Shown piece by piece: positions 27,991 to 35,816 of a stretch of DNA of 64,000 nucleotides (position 1 is the first letter of the stretch; the number at the start of each line of letters is the position of its first letter). This stretch comes from Bernardetia sp. ABR2-2B (GTDB lineage: Bacteria; Bacteroidota; Bacteroidia; Cytophagales; Bernardetiaceae): assembly GCF_037126435.1 (NCBI RefSeq), contig NZ_CP147020.1, positions 248,001 to 312,000 on the forward strand. Direction: 5' to 3'. The notes below the pieces were generated by a model. That model was not told the DNA's origin. It ran no database searches and was given only the letters and a program-made list of their open reading frames with translations. Made by a program: the position numbers and the translations under genes.

Positions 27991-28035
27991 TAATCATTTT
28001 GATGGTGTTTTACTTATTCTACAACTTTAAAAGAG

Positions 28036-28072
28036 AAAAGCCTATCAGATTATGACATTTAATAGGCTTTTT
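28036..28072 (+). terminator. Terminator after lpxB
   Basis: The stem AAAAGCCTAT / ATAGGCTTTT is followed by T-residues, 46 bp past the lpxB stop. Confidence 0.75.
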
Positions 28073-28205
28073 CTATCAAAAAAAGTAATTTGTATTTATC
28101 CTGTATTCATCATAAGAATCATATAAATCACTCGCTAATCAGTTACGGTATTTCGTAAAAAAAGTAGTTTGTATTTAATTCTAACTTCATAAATCTAACT
28201 TCTTA

Positions 28206-28236
28206 GTCGTTGTCGGTGTCCCCACCGACGACAAAC
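28206..28236 (-). terminator. Hairpin downstream of mnmG
   Basis: A GC-rich inverted repeat (TTGTCGGTG / CACCGACGACAA) with a four-base loop lies just past the mnmG stop. It lacks a long T-tract, so it may be a repeat element rather than a classic terminator. Confidence 0.45.
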
Positions 28237-28242
28237 ATACAT

Positions 28243-30126
28243 TTATCTATTCAAATAAACCATCAACACCGAAATATCAGAAGGACTAATTCCACTAATT
28301 CGTGATGCTTGTCCTAATGTACGAGGCTGAATTTGAGTTAGTTTTTTACGAGCTTCCATCGAAAGCGAAGGCATAGAATGATAATCAAGACCATCAAACA
28401 AATGCAAACCTTCCAAACGGTGCATTTTCTCAACTAGCTTTTGTTCTTTCTCCACATATTCAGAATATTTTACTTGAATTTCAGCTTGTTCCAAAATTTC
28501 CTCTTTGTTTCTGTTTGTTGAATCAGTATCTGTATATTTTTCCAACAGAGTAGCGATTTCACTATCCATCTTGCCTAAATCAGTAAGCTGAACCTGTGGA
28601 CGCTTCAAAACATCAATAGATTTTACTTTTTGCTTCAATTCAGAAGTTCCTAGTTCTTTCAAAACAGGGTTTGCATTCTCTAACTCAAGACTTCTTTTAG
28701 ATAAAGTTTTAATTACTTCTTTTACCTCTTCTTCTTTTTGTTTCATTTTTTGAAGACGAGTTTCAGAAGCTAATCCCAAATCAAAACCTTTCTGCGTAAG
28801 ACGAACATCAGCATTATCTTGACGGAGCAAAATACGATATTCGGCTCTTGAGGTAAACATTCTGTAAGGTTCATCTGTGCCTTTATGAATCAAATCATCA
28901 ATCAAAACACCGATATAGGCATCAGAACGAGAAAGCGTAAAGGCTTCTTTTTCGTGTGCTTTTTGGTGGGCGTTTATTCCCGCCATAAGTCCTTGACAAG
29001 CAGCTTCTTCATAACCTGTTGTGCCATTGATTTGACCTGCAAAATACAGATTTTCAATGCGCTTTGTTTCTAATGTCTCCTTTAATTGTGTCGGTTGGAA
29101 AAAGTCATATTCAATCGCATACCCTGGACGGAACATCTTTGCTTTCTCAAAACCTACAATTTGATTTAGTGCTTTTTGCTGTACTTCGTACGGAAGCGAA
29201 GTCGAAAAACCATTTACATACACTTCTACGGTATCCCAACCTTCTGGTTCTACAAAAATTTGATGACGTTCACGCTCTGCAAAACGAACAATTTTATCCT
29301 CAATGGAAGGACAATATCTCGGACCCAATCCTTGAATACGTCCTGCAAACATAGGCGATTTTTCAAAACCTGTTTGTAGAATCTCGTGTACTTTTGGATT
29401 TGTATAAGTGATATAACAACTACGTTGTTTTTGCAAAGATTGTGTTTCGTCTGAAAATGAAAATTTTGACGGATTCTCATCTCCTTTTTGCTCTTCGATG
29501 GCTTCATAATTAATAGTTCTACCATCTACTCGTGGAGGCGTTCCTGTTTTCATTCTACCTGATTCAAAACCAAGTTCTACAAGTTGCCCAGTGATTCCAG
29601 TAGCTGCTCTTTCTCCTGCACGTCCTCCTCCAAATTGTTTTTCTCCAATATGAATAAGTCCGTTGAGGAACGTTCCGTTTGTCAAAATTACTGTTTTTCC
29701 TTCAAACTCAATTCCTAATTGTGTTCTTACTCCACATACACGACCATCACGCACAACCAAACCTTCGACCATTTCTTGCCAAAGGTCAATATTTTTATTT
29801 TCTTCTAAAGCTGTACGCCATTCTTCTGCAAAACGCATTCTATCGCTCTGACAACGTGGACTCCACATGGCAGCACCTTTCGAACGGTTGAGCATTCTGA
29901 ATTGTATCATTGTTTTGTCTGTAATAATTCCAGACATTCCTCCTAGCGCATCTATTTCTCTGACGATTTGCCCCTTTGCAACACCTCCCATAGCAGGGTT
30001 ACAACTCATTTGAGCAATCGTTTGCATATTCATTGTTACTAACAAAACTTTTGAGCCTAATGTGGCTGCTGTGTGGGCTGCTTCACAACCTGCGTGTCCT
30101 GCACCCACTATTATTACATCATACAT
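28243..30126 (-). CDS. mnmG: tRNA uridine 5-carboxymethylaminomethyl modification enzyme MnmG
   Basis: This 627-residue FAD enzyme works with MnmE to modify the wobble uridine of certain tRNAs. The N-terminus shows the dinucleotide fold VIIVGAGHAGCEAAHTAATL, with MSCNPAMGGVAKGQIVREID and MKTGTPPRVDGRT also conserved. YFAGQINGTTGYEEAACQG and the C-terminal SGISPSDISVLMVYL region complete the family pattern. The length is standard. It is convergent with lpxB. Its leader contains short tandem repeats of ACAGTTATCAGT. Confidence 0.97.
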   Translation of the reverse strand: MYDVIIVGAGHAGCEAAHTAATLGSKVLLVTMNMQTIAQMSCNPAMGGVAKGQIVREIDALGGMSGIITDKTMIQFRMLNRSKGAAMWSPRCQSDRMRFAEEWRTALEENKNIDLWQEMVEGLVVRDGRVCGVRTQLGIEFEGKTVILTNGTFLNGLIHIGEKQFGGGRAGERAATGITGQLVELGFESGRMKTGTPPRVDGRTINYEAIEEQKGDENPSKFSFSDETQSLQKQRSCYITYTNPKVHEILQTGFEKSPMFAGRIQGLGPRYCPSIEDKIVRFAERERHQIFVEPEGWDTVEVYVNGFSTSLPYEVQQKALNQIVGFEKAKMFRPGYAIEYDFFQPTQLKETLETKRIENLYFAGQINGTTGYEEAACQGLMAGINAHQKAHEKEAFTLSRSDAYIGVLIDDLIHKGTDEPYRMFTSRAEYRILLRQDNADVRLTQKGFDLGLASETRLQKMKQKEEEVKEVIKTLSKRSLELENANPVLKELGTSELKQKVKSIDVLKRPQVQLTDLGKMDSEIATLLEKYTDTDSTNRNKEEILEQAEIQVKYSEYVEKEQKLVEKMHRLEGLHLFDGLDYHSMPSLSMEARKKLTQIQPRTLGQASRISGISPSDISVLMVYLNR

Positions 30127-30129
30127 AAA

Positions 30130-30165
30130 CAGTTATCAGTTATCAGTAAACAGTTATCAGTTAAT
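30130..30165. repeat. Tandem ACAGTTATCAGT repeats in the mnmG leader
   Basis: ACAGTTATCAGT occurs twice, with a further partial TTATCAGT unit between the copies. The tract starts three bases before the mnmG start codon (minus strand), so it is part of its leader. Confidence 0.65.
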
Positions 30166-30320
30166 TTCTTCTTTTTTTCTGCGAAAAAATATGATTTCTG
30201 TTTCTATGGTTTCAGATTCTTTCTAATTTAGAATAATTCTACAAAAATACACTATTTAAGCGTTTTTTGCTAATTTTTAGTTCCTTGATTTTTAAGAAAT
30301 TAGGTTTAATGAGACTATGT

Positions 30321-30380
30321 CCTCGTTGAGGATTTAATAAAAACCTCGTTTGATGGTAACATCTCAACGACGGTTTAAAC
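30321..30380 (+). repeat. Dispersed CGTTGA/TCAACG repeat (copy 4)
   Basis: CCTCGTTGAGGATTTAA followed by CCTCGTT...CTCAACGACGGTTTAAA. Related to 10806-10843 and 14640-14732. Confidence 0.55.
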
Positions 30381-30426
30381 ATCTATATTTTTGGCTACTT
30401 TTTTATGATTGTTGTATATTTTGGGC

Positions 30427-30549
30427 ATACTACTAGACAAAAAAATGCGACCTCCCTAAATCCCTCCGAAGGAGGGACTTTGAATAGGCTTTTCTCCCCT
30501 CCTTCGGAGGGGCTGGGGGGGAGGTCAAAAGTAAAATGTCTAGTAATAT
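30427..30549. repeat. Palindromic CCTCC-rich element with 13-bp terminal inverted repeats
   Basis: The ends are ATACTACTAGACA (left) and TGTCTAGTAATAT (right), inverted with one mismatch. Inside, GACCTCCC pairs with GGGGAGGTC, and each arm holds its own hairpin (CCCTCCGAAGGAGGG and CCCCTCCTTCGGAGGGG). It encodes no protein and looks like a mobile, non-autonomous repeat (MITE- or REP-like). It lies within the 646-bp gene-free stretch upstream of mnmG. Confidence 0.7.
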
Positions 30550-30557
30550 GTATTTTG

Positions 30558-30597
30558 GGAATAATTACAAATTAAACTTCTGACTACTAGTTAATTA
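30558..30597 (+). repeat. Intergenic repeat, inverted relative to 55928-55966
   Basis: About 40 bp (GGAATAATTAC...CTTCTGACTACTAGTTAATTA) match the reverse complement of 55928-55966 with one or two differences. Confidence 0.65.
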
Positions 30598-30638
30598 TAT
30601 AATTGAAAGTGTAAATTTATTTAATTTCTATTCCTTAT

Positions 30639-30683
30639 AAAGTCCTATATTTATTTTGTGGTAAAATAAATATAGGACTTTTG
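30639..30683. terminator. Strong hairpin terminator
   Basis: An 18-bp stem (AAGTCCTATATTTATTTT / AAAATAAATATAGGACTT) with a short loop is flanked by an A-run and a T-run. It lies about 90 bp downstream of the NTF2-like gene (minus strand) and could act in both directions. Confidence 0.75.
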
Positions 30684-30772
30684 CAAAATACGGCAATTGT
30701 AAACTCTAAAACTTAATGGTCAAGTCTGGAAGACTGACATATAAAAATAACTGTGATGAGGTTCTTTGGTTT

Positions 30773-31357
30773 TTATAAAACAAAACGATTAGGTAATTTA
30801 AAGTTTTCAGTTTCTTCTTGCCAAATCATAGAACTGATTTTCCAATCTCCTTTTATAAAAAGCAATTCTATACTTGCCATTCCTTTTTTATTTTCGATAG
30901 TTGAATCATAATAGCAAATTTCAAAACCACCAAAACGTTGTGCAATATTTCCAAACTGTTCTACCTTATAATTAAGCTCACGAACATAAAAAGGAGGAAA
31001 ATCATTTTGTTGAATCTGTGAACGAAACAAGCTAATAAATCTATCGACAGAAAGACGAATAGGCTCACCAAACGTGTTATTTGTCATTATAGCAGAAGGA
31101 GTAAAACAGTTTCTTAACTCATTCCAAATAGGCTTTTCATTTCCATTATTTCCATAAAAAGACAAGACACGGTACATCTGTGCTACTCTGACATTTACAT
31201 CGTCAGTAGGTGGCATAATATCTTCAAATGCTTTTAGATTATCTTTTTTAGTATCATTTTCAATGCTACTTTTGAGGTTGCTAATATCTACATTAGTTTG
31301 TTTCAAATCTTGTTTTATTCTTTCTAAAAGATTTGTTTTTTCGATAATTGTTGCCAT
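30773..31357 (-). CDS. NTF2/SnoaL-like fold protein of unknown function
   Basis: This is a 194-residue cytosolic protein. The N-terminal ~50 residues form a charged helix (LLERIKQDLKQTNVDISNL). Residues ~55-185 read like an NTF2-like/SnoaL domain: RVAQMYRVLSFYG, WNELRNCFTPSAIMTNN, SVDRFISLFRSQI, then beta strands ending with DWKISSMIWQEE. Such folds serve as small-molecule binding or dimerisation domains, and no catalytic residue is evident. It is isolated by long non-coding stretches on both sides. The 454 bp upstream (31358-31811) hold only AT-rich sequence and no gene I can support. Confidence 0.65.
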   Translation of the reverse strand: MATIIEKTNLLERIKQDLKQTNVDISNLKSSIENDTKKDNLKAFEDIMPPTDDVNVRVAQMYRVLSFYGNNGNEKPIWNELRNCFTPSAIMTNNTFGEPIRLSVDRFISLFRSQIQQNDFPPFYVRELNYKVEQFGNIAQRFGGFEICYYDSTIENKKGMASIELLFIKGDWKISSMIWQEETENFKLPNRFVL

Positions 31358-31811
31358 AATACATGCATTTTAAAGGAGTGAGAAGTAGGAAGCGTAATTT
31401 ATTAAAAAAATATTATAGAGTGAAAAATATAACATCTTTAATAAAGATGCAAAAAACTTTTTATAGTACAAATATAAAGAACGGAAAAAATATAGAAAAA
31501 ATGACTTGAGTTGGTTTGTTTTTTCTATAACTTGTTTTGAAGAAATAGCGTTACTATACTAAACAGAATACAAAAGAATGACAAAGCTATAATTTGAAGC
31601 TGCTTTTCGTGAAATTTTGATAGACTTTTTATTGTAAAATTGATTATCTTTCAATAGATTTACAAGTATATCGCTTACATAAGCATTTTTTGACCTTTAT
31701 TTTGAATTTTGCTTGGTGTTTTAGCTGACATTTTAGCTTTTAGAGCTTCATCATTTTTTTATTGTATCAAAACAGAAATCAAAGCATTCATTACAGAATA
31801 ATTAATTATCT

Positions 31812-32405
31812 ATGTTAAATCTTCTCTTAGAAATCGGTGTTGCAGAAAAATCATTTTGGGATTATTCCTTCAAAATAGGAGATGTTATTCTGCTCCTGTT
31901 ACTCGGTTTTGGAGCATATCAAGGCTATATAAAAGGAATTATTGTAGAACTTTTGTCTTTATTTCTACTTATTTTTATTATCTATTGGGTAATGACAGGA
32001 ACGTACTTAGGTTTTAGTTCTATTGGCGAAAGAGATGTAATAGGAAAGTTTTCCAAAACAACAACCCCATTCCTAACTTTTCTCATTATTACAATTCTGT
32101 TGGCTCTCTTGATGGAATTTCTAGGGAATTTGGGTAGGAAGTTTTTACGTTTTACACTTTTTGGCTCGGCAGATTCATTTATTGGTTCTATTTTTAGTCT
32201 TGTAAAATACTGCTTTGTAATTGGACTTATAATGGTTCTTTGTATTGATATAGGTCTTTTTCAAGAAAATGAAATTAGAGAAAAATCATTACTTATGCCT
32301 TTAGTAATGGATGTTTTTTCTTATATTGTTATTGTCTTGGACGGAATAGGCGTAGAAATAAATGACCTTTTGAAAGGAATTAGTGATTTGCTTAGAAGAT
32401 ATTAG
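31812..32405 (+). CDS. CvpA-family membrane protein
   Basis: This 197-residue protein has four hydrophobic segments and the family's opening pattern IGDVILLLLLGFGAYQGYIKGIIVELLSL. CvpA proteins are inner-membrane proteins first linked with colicin V production and now with envelope homeostasis. The middle GNLGRKFLRFTLFGSADSFIGSIFSLVKY is typical. It is a single gene followed by its own terminator. Confidence 0.88.
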   Translation: MLNLLLEIGVAEKSFWDYSFKIGDVILLLLLGFGAYQGYIKGIIVELLSLFLLIFIIYWVMTGTYLGFSSIGERDVIGKFSKTTTPFLTFLIITILLALLMEFLGNLGRKFLRFTLFGSADSFIGSIFSLVKYCFVIGLIMVLCIDIGLFQENEIREKSLLMPLVMDVFSYIVIVLDGIGVEINDLLKGISDLLRRY

Positions 32406-32431
32406 AAAATTATAAAAAGGTTTCGGTATTT

Positions 32432-32467
32432 AAACCCTTAGTCTCTTCAAGAGATTAAGGGTTTTTT
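32432..32467 (+). terminator. Terminator after CvpA gene
   Basis: The stem AAACCCTTAGTCTC / GAGATTAAGGGTTT with loop TTCAA is followed by a T-run. Confidence 0.85.
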
Positions 32468-32504
32468 GATGACTTATAACTTATAAAAAGATAAAGACAC
32501 AAAA

Positions 32505-32537
32505 AAACCTTTCAATTTCTATTGAAAGGTTTTTGTT
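32505..32537 (-). terminator. Terminator of tRNA-Thr
   Basis: The stem AAACCTTTCAAT / ATTGAAAGGTTT has an A-run on its left side, which is a T-tract on the minus strand, just past the tRNA 3' end. Confidence 0.75.
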
Positions 32538-32542
32538 TTATG

Positions 32543-32615
32543 AGCCTTCTAACGGGATCGAACCGTTGACCTATTGATTACAAATCAATTGCTCTACCAG
32601 CTGAGCTAAGAAGGC
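32543..32615 (-). tRNA. tRNA-Thr (anticodon UGU)
   Basis: The minus strand folds as a complete cloverleaf: acceptor GCCTTCT/AGAAGGC, D-arm AGCTCAGCTGGTAGAGC, anticodon stem TTGAT/ATCAA with loop TTTGTAA (anticodon TGT) and T-arm with GGTTCGATCCC. Discriminator U is followed by CA, so the full CCA is not encoded. A terminator hairpin follows. Confidence 0.96.
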
Positions 32616-32760
32616 TTGTTTTTCTTTGGTGATACAAAGGTAGTATCTTCTTTTGAGATAGACAAATTTTTCTCTAAAAAAGTTTTATTTTTTTTCAAAA
32701 TTAAATCCTTTCTATAAAAACAGCCTTTTTAGAGCTATTTTTACAGAAAAATAAAATGAT

Positions 32761-33411
32761 TTATTTTGAAACGTTCATTTCTTCCAAATGATTTTTGTCG
32801 TTAGCTACCTGCAATTCAAAACTATGTGTGTCATAATGATAATGCAAAATATACAAACCTAGATTTGAATGATCGAAATCGTCCATGTTAGAAAGAGGTT
32901 GTCGCATCAACTGACATAGCAAAATACGCATTGCTCTTCCATGCATACATACCAAAATTTGTTTTTCCTGTGGACGAGAAAGAATTACTTCTAAGGCTTC
33001 TCTTTGTCTTTCGGCTACTTCAAGAGGACTTTCTCCGTTTATACATTTCAAATCAAGCTCTCCATTACGCCAACCTTCTATCATTTCGAAATAAGCATCA
33101 TTTTCTTCTTTTGTAACTTCTCTTCCTTCTTTATCTCCCCAACTAACTTCATTGAGTCCGACAAGTTTTTCCCATTCTATATCTAAATCTAAGAAGTTTT
33201 TGACACTTTGATGTGTTCTTTTAAGCATTGATGTATATACTTTATCAAATTCTATTTCTCCATATTTTTGAAAAAATAGTTCTGCTTGTTGTCTTCCTAT
33301 ATCATTCAAGTCAGAATCAATGCCACAACCCTGAACTAATCCTAATCGATTGTATTCGGTTTGTCCATGCCTAATGATATAAATAGTTTTGTCTGGAGTA
33401 GAGGTTTTCAT
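32761..33411 (-). CDS. Histidine phosphatase (phosphoglycerate-mutase-like)
   Basis: This 216-residue protein has the catalytic IYIIRHGQTEYN (phospho-His near residue 14), an Arg in VYTSMLKRTHQSV, the acidic LNEVSWGD and the second His in ILVCMHGRAMRILL. The superfamily includes cofactor-dependent phosphoglycerate mutase, fructose-2,6-bisphosphatase, alpha-ribazole phosphatase and broad phosphatases. The size and the lack of the longer mutase insertions favour a phosphatase. It is divergent from the RING-like tandem genes across a 206-bp gap. Confidence 0.9.
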   Translation of the reverse strand: MKTSTPDKTIYIIRHGQTEYNRLGLVQGCGIDSDLNDIGRQQAELFFQKYGEIEFDKVYTSMLKRTHQSVKNFLDLDIEWEKLVGLNEVSWGDKEGREVTKEENDAYFEMIEGWRNGELDLKCINGESPLEVAERQREALEVILSRPQEKQILVCMHGRAMRILLCQLMRQPLSNMDDFDHSNLGLYILHYHYDTHSFELQVANDKNHLEEMNVSK

Positions 33412-33617
33412 AATGAATTGTGTTTTAGTGAATTGAGTAATTATTATTTTGTGAAAAACAGTTTTATTTAGCTTTTTTGTTTAGAAAAATAAGTTTAGAT
33501 ACAATTTAGCCGAACAAAACTATAAATACAACGTCTTTAGTAAGTAAAATAGTTTCAAGAATTGTACTAATTTTATGTTACAAATTGGTAAATAAGTAGA
33601 ATTACAGAGTAAAAACA

Positions 33618-34766
33618 ATGAACATTCACAAAATCGATAGCCATTTACACAACTCTTTTTTAGAAGAAGAACGCAAAGATGCCATTACAGGGGATTTAAT
33701 TCAAGCAAACGATGAGGTTGTTTTTTGTGGAATTTGTAAATCTGCTTTTCTGAAAGATTCTTGGGAATATATGGATAGAAAACATTGTGGACAGACAAAA
33801 ACGCTTCATTCTGTTCCTATTTCTAAACCTTTGTTATTGAATGTTTCGTTCATAAAACCCCATTTTATTACACTTACCAACTCTTATACTTCTTTTGAAA
33901 AAAGTTTGAAACTACTTTCTACTTTTCATGCAAAAGACAAAAAAGTAAATATTGAATTGGGTTTTGTGTCAAAGAAAGATATAAAAGAATATACTAGATT
34001 AGTGGAAAAAGCGATACTAAAAGTAAAAAAAAGAACCAAAAAGAAAATTGAACAAGAGAGGAAAATAGAAGAAGATAAAATTGCTTCAAATAATGATGAT
34101 GATAAAAGTTTACTTATTTTTTGTATTACACTTCTAGTTATATTTTTTATTTCAATTGGTGTCATTTATTTGATTCCTAAAGGTCATGATGTGTTTAAAA
34201 TGCCTCCTATTCTTATTGCTTTAATCACAGGCTTTTTTATTATAGCTCTTTTGATTCAGTATATTGGAGATTTATTTAAAAAGATAAAACTTGGAGGTCT
34301 ATATAAAAAAATGAAACTTGGAAAAAGGAAGAAGAAAAATAAAATTCCGAAGAGAATTTCTTTTGGAAATCTAGAAAGTAGGTTTAGGTTCAAACATTCA
34401 ATTACTTTTGGGATTTTTAATTATAATATATTTCTTTATTTTGAAGATTTACAACACGCAATTTTTGTAGAATTATCAAAAGTATCTAAAGTAGAAATTA
34501 AGTATAAAGCACATTGCTACATACTTTTGATTTTGAAAAGTTATGAAATAGCTAGTCAAGAAATAGAAATACCTTTGGTATTTACAAAAAATTCACGAAT
34601 AACAAATTTTTTAATGAAATTAGCTTCATATAATAAAGAAATTTCAAAACCTTCAAAAATAATAGTTACTAATTTTCCTGTAAATCAAAAAAAGATTTTA
34701 CAAAACAGTATAAAAGTTCACCCAGATATTATTTTTATAGAAAATGAACATTCACAAAATCGATAG
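33618..34766 (+). CDS. RING-like Cys/His, two-TM protein (tandem paralogue 1)
   Basis: This is a 382-residue member of an unrecognised three-gene family. Residues 1-75 contain C37-x2-C40-x15-H56-C57 within CGICKSAFLKDSWEYMDR, a spacing reminiscent of prokaryotic RING/treble-clef fingers with the C..C...W...HC pattern. A Lys/Glu-rich helix follows, then two membrane segments (about 164-217) with a basic linker. Residues ~255-370 form a conserved beta-rich domain (ITFGIFNYNIFLYFED, IEIPLVF). The last residues are encoded by the start of the next gene in another frame, so the genes overlap by 23 nt. Membrane location with cytosolic ends is my inference; the function is unknown. Confidence 0.8.
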   Translation: MNIHKIDSHLHNSFLEEERKDAITGDLIQANDEVVFCGICKSAFLKDSWEYMDRKHCGQTKTLHSVPISKPLLLNVSFIKPHFITLTNSYTSFEKSLKLLSTFHAKDKKVNIELGFVSKKDIKEYTRLVEKAILKVKKRTKKKIEQERKIEEDKIASNNDDDKSLLIFCITLLVIFFISIGVIYLIPKGHDVFKMPPILIALITGFFIIALLIQYIGDLFKKIKLGGLYKKMKLGKRKKKNKIPKRISFGNLESRFRFKHSITFGIFNYNIFLYFEDLQHAIFVELSKVSKVEIKYKAHCYILLILKSYEIASQEIEIPLVFTKNSRITNFLMKLASYNKEISKPSKIIVTNFPVNQKKILQNSIKVHPDIIFIENEHSQNR

Positions 34767-35790
34767 CCATTTACACAACTCTTTTTTAGAAGAAGAACGC
34801 AAAGATGGCATTACTGGGGATTTAATTCAAGCTGGTGATGAGGTTGTTTTTTGTGGAATTTGTAAATCTGCTTTTCTGAAAGATTCTTGGGAGTATATGG
34901 ATAGAAAACATTGTGGACAGACCAAAACACTTAATTCTGTTCCTGTTGCTCAGCCTTTATCACTTAGTGTTTTTAAAATAGTTCCTAAATTTATTACACT
35001 TATAAATTCAGATATTTCCTTCAAGCAATGCAAAGAATTTCTTTCTACTTTCAAGCCAAGTGATAAAAAGACAGTTATTTATTTGAAAGAAGACTTTAAG
35101 AAAGGAACGGTAAAATACAATGAATTATTAGACCAACATAAAAGAATAGAAAGTAAACGTATAGGAGATAAAATGAGAGAAAATTACAAGCCTATTGAAG
35201 TAGTAGATGAGCATATGGTTAGTGCTTTTATTTTTACTTCAGTAGCATTACTTTTTATTGGGCTAATGTTAGTGGGTAAGTTGAAATATCTCTTTGAATT
35301 AGGCTGGGTAGGAGGTTCTTCTATGTTTTTATCCATAACAACAGTAATTTATTTCATTATATATAAATCCCTGAAATATAATTCATTGGAAAAAAATAAG
35401 GAAAAAAAAGAAGCACAAAAACAAGTAAGTGATAAGAAAATATATAAGTTTCCATCAAAAAGTATGCATTCTTCAGATAATCATGATGCTGTTACTTTTG
35501 GAATATTTGATAATAAACTATTTTTTTATTTTGAAGAAGCACAACAAGCTATTTTTCTAAAATTTAAACGAATTGACCAAATTAGAATTAATTATCAAGC
35601 AGATACGTATTGGTACATTACACTAATAAAACACAAACAAAAAGATGTTGAGATAACTATTCCATTAGTCTTTTTGAATATAGAAGACGTGAATTTATTT
35701 TTATCAGAATTGATAAAATTACAAAAAGAGTTTTCTAAAACAGGAAATATCAAATTAATAGATTTTCCCTTTTATAGAAAGACATTATAA
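34744..35790 (+). CDS. RING-like Cys/His, two-TM protein (tandem paralogue 2)
   Basis: This 348-residue paralogue of the genes on either side has an almost identical first ~70 residues (MNIHKIDSHLHNSFLEEER, CGICKSAFLKDSWEYMDR). It has a different middle, two membrane segments at about 157-209 and the conserved C-terminal domain (VTFGIFDNKLFFYFEEAQQ, ITIPLVFLN). Its start codon lies inside the end of paralogue 1. No enzymatic motif was found. The C-terminal domain could be PH-like by strand pattern, but that is a guess. Confidence 0.8.
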   Translation: MNIHKIDSHLHNSFLEEERKDGITGDLIQAGDEVVFCGICKSAFLKDSWEYMDRKHCGQTKTLNSVPVAQPLSLSVFKIVPKFITLINSDISFKQCKEFLSTFKPSDKKTVIYLKEDFKKGTVKYNELLDQHKRIESKRIGDKMRENYKPIEVVDEHMVSAFIFTSVALLFIGLMLVGKLKYLFELGWVGGSSMFLSITTVIYFIIYKSLKYNSLEKNKEKKEAQKQVSDKKIYKFPSKSMHSSDNHDAVTFGIFDNKLFFYFEEAQQAIFLKFKRIDQIRINYQADTYWYITLIKHKQKDVEITIPLVFLNIEDVNLFLSELIKLQKEFSKTGNIKLIDFPFYRKTL

Positions 35791-35816
35791 AGAGAAAATA
35801 TTTTTATCAAAAAAAA

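Noticed and set aside
30427-30549. CRISPR-like or phage attachment site
   Set aside because: The repeats are nested inverted repeats with no spacer periodicity, and no cas or integrase gene is nearby.
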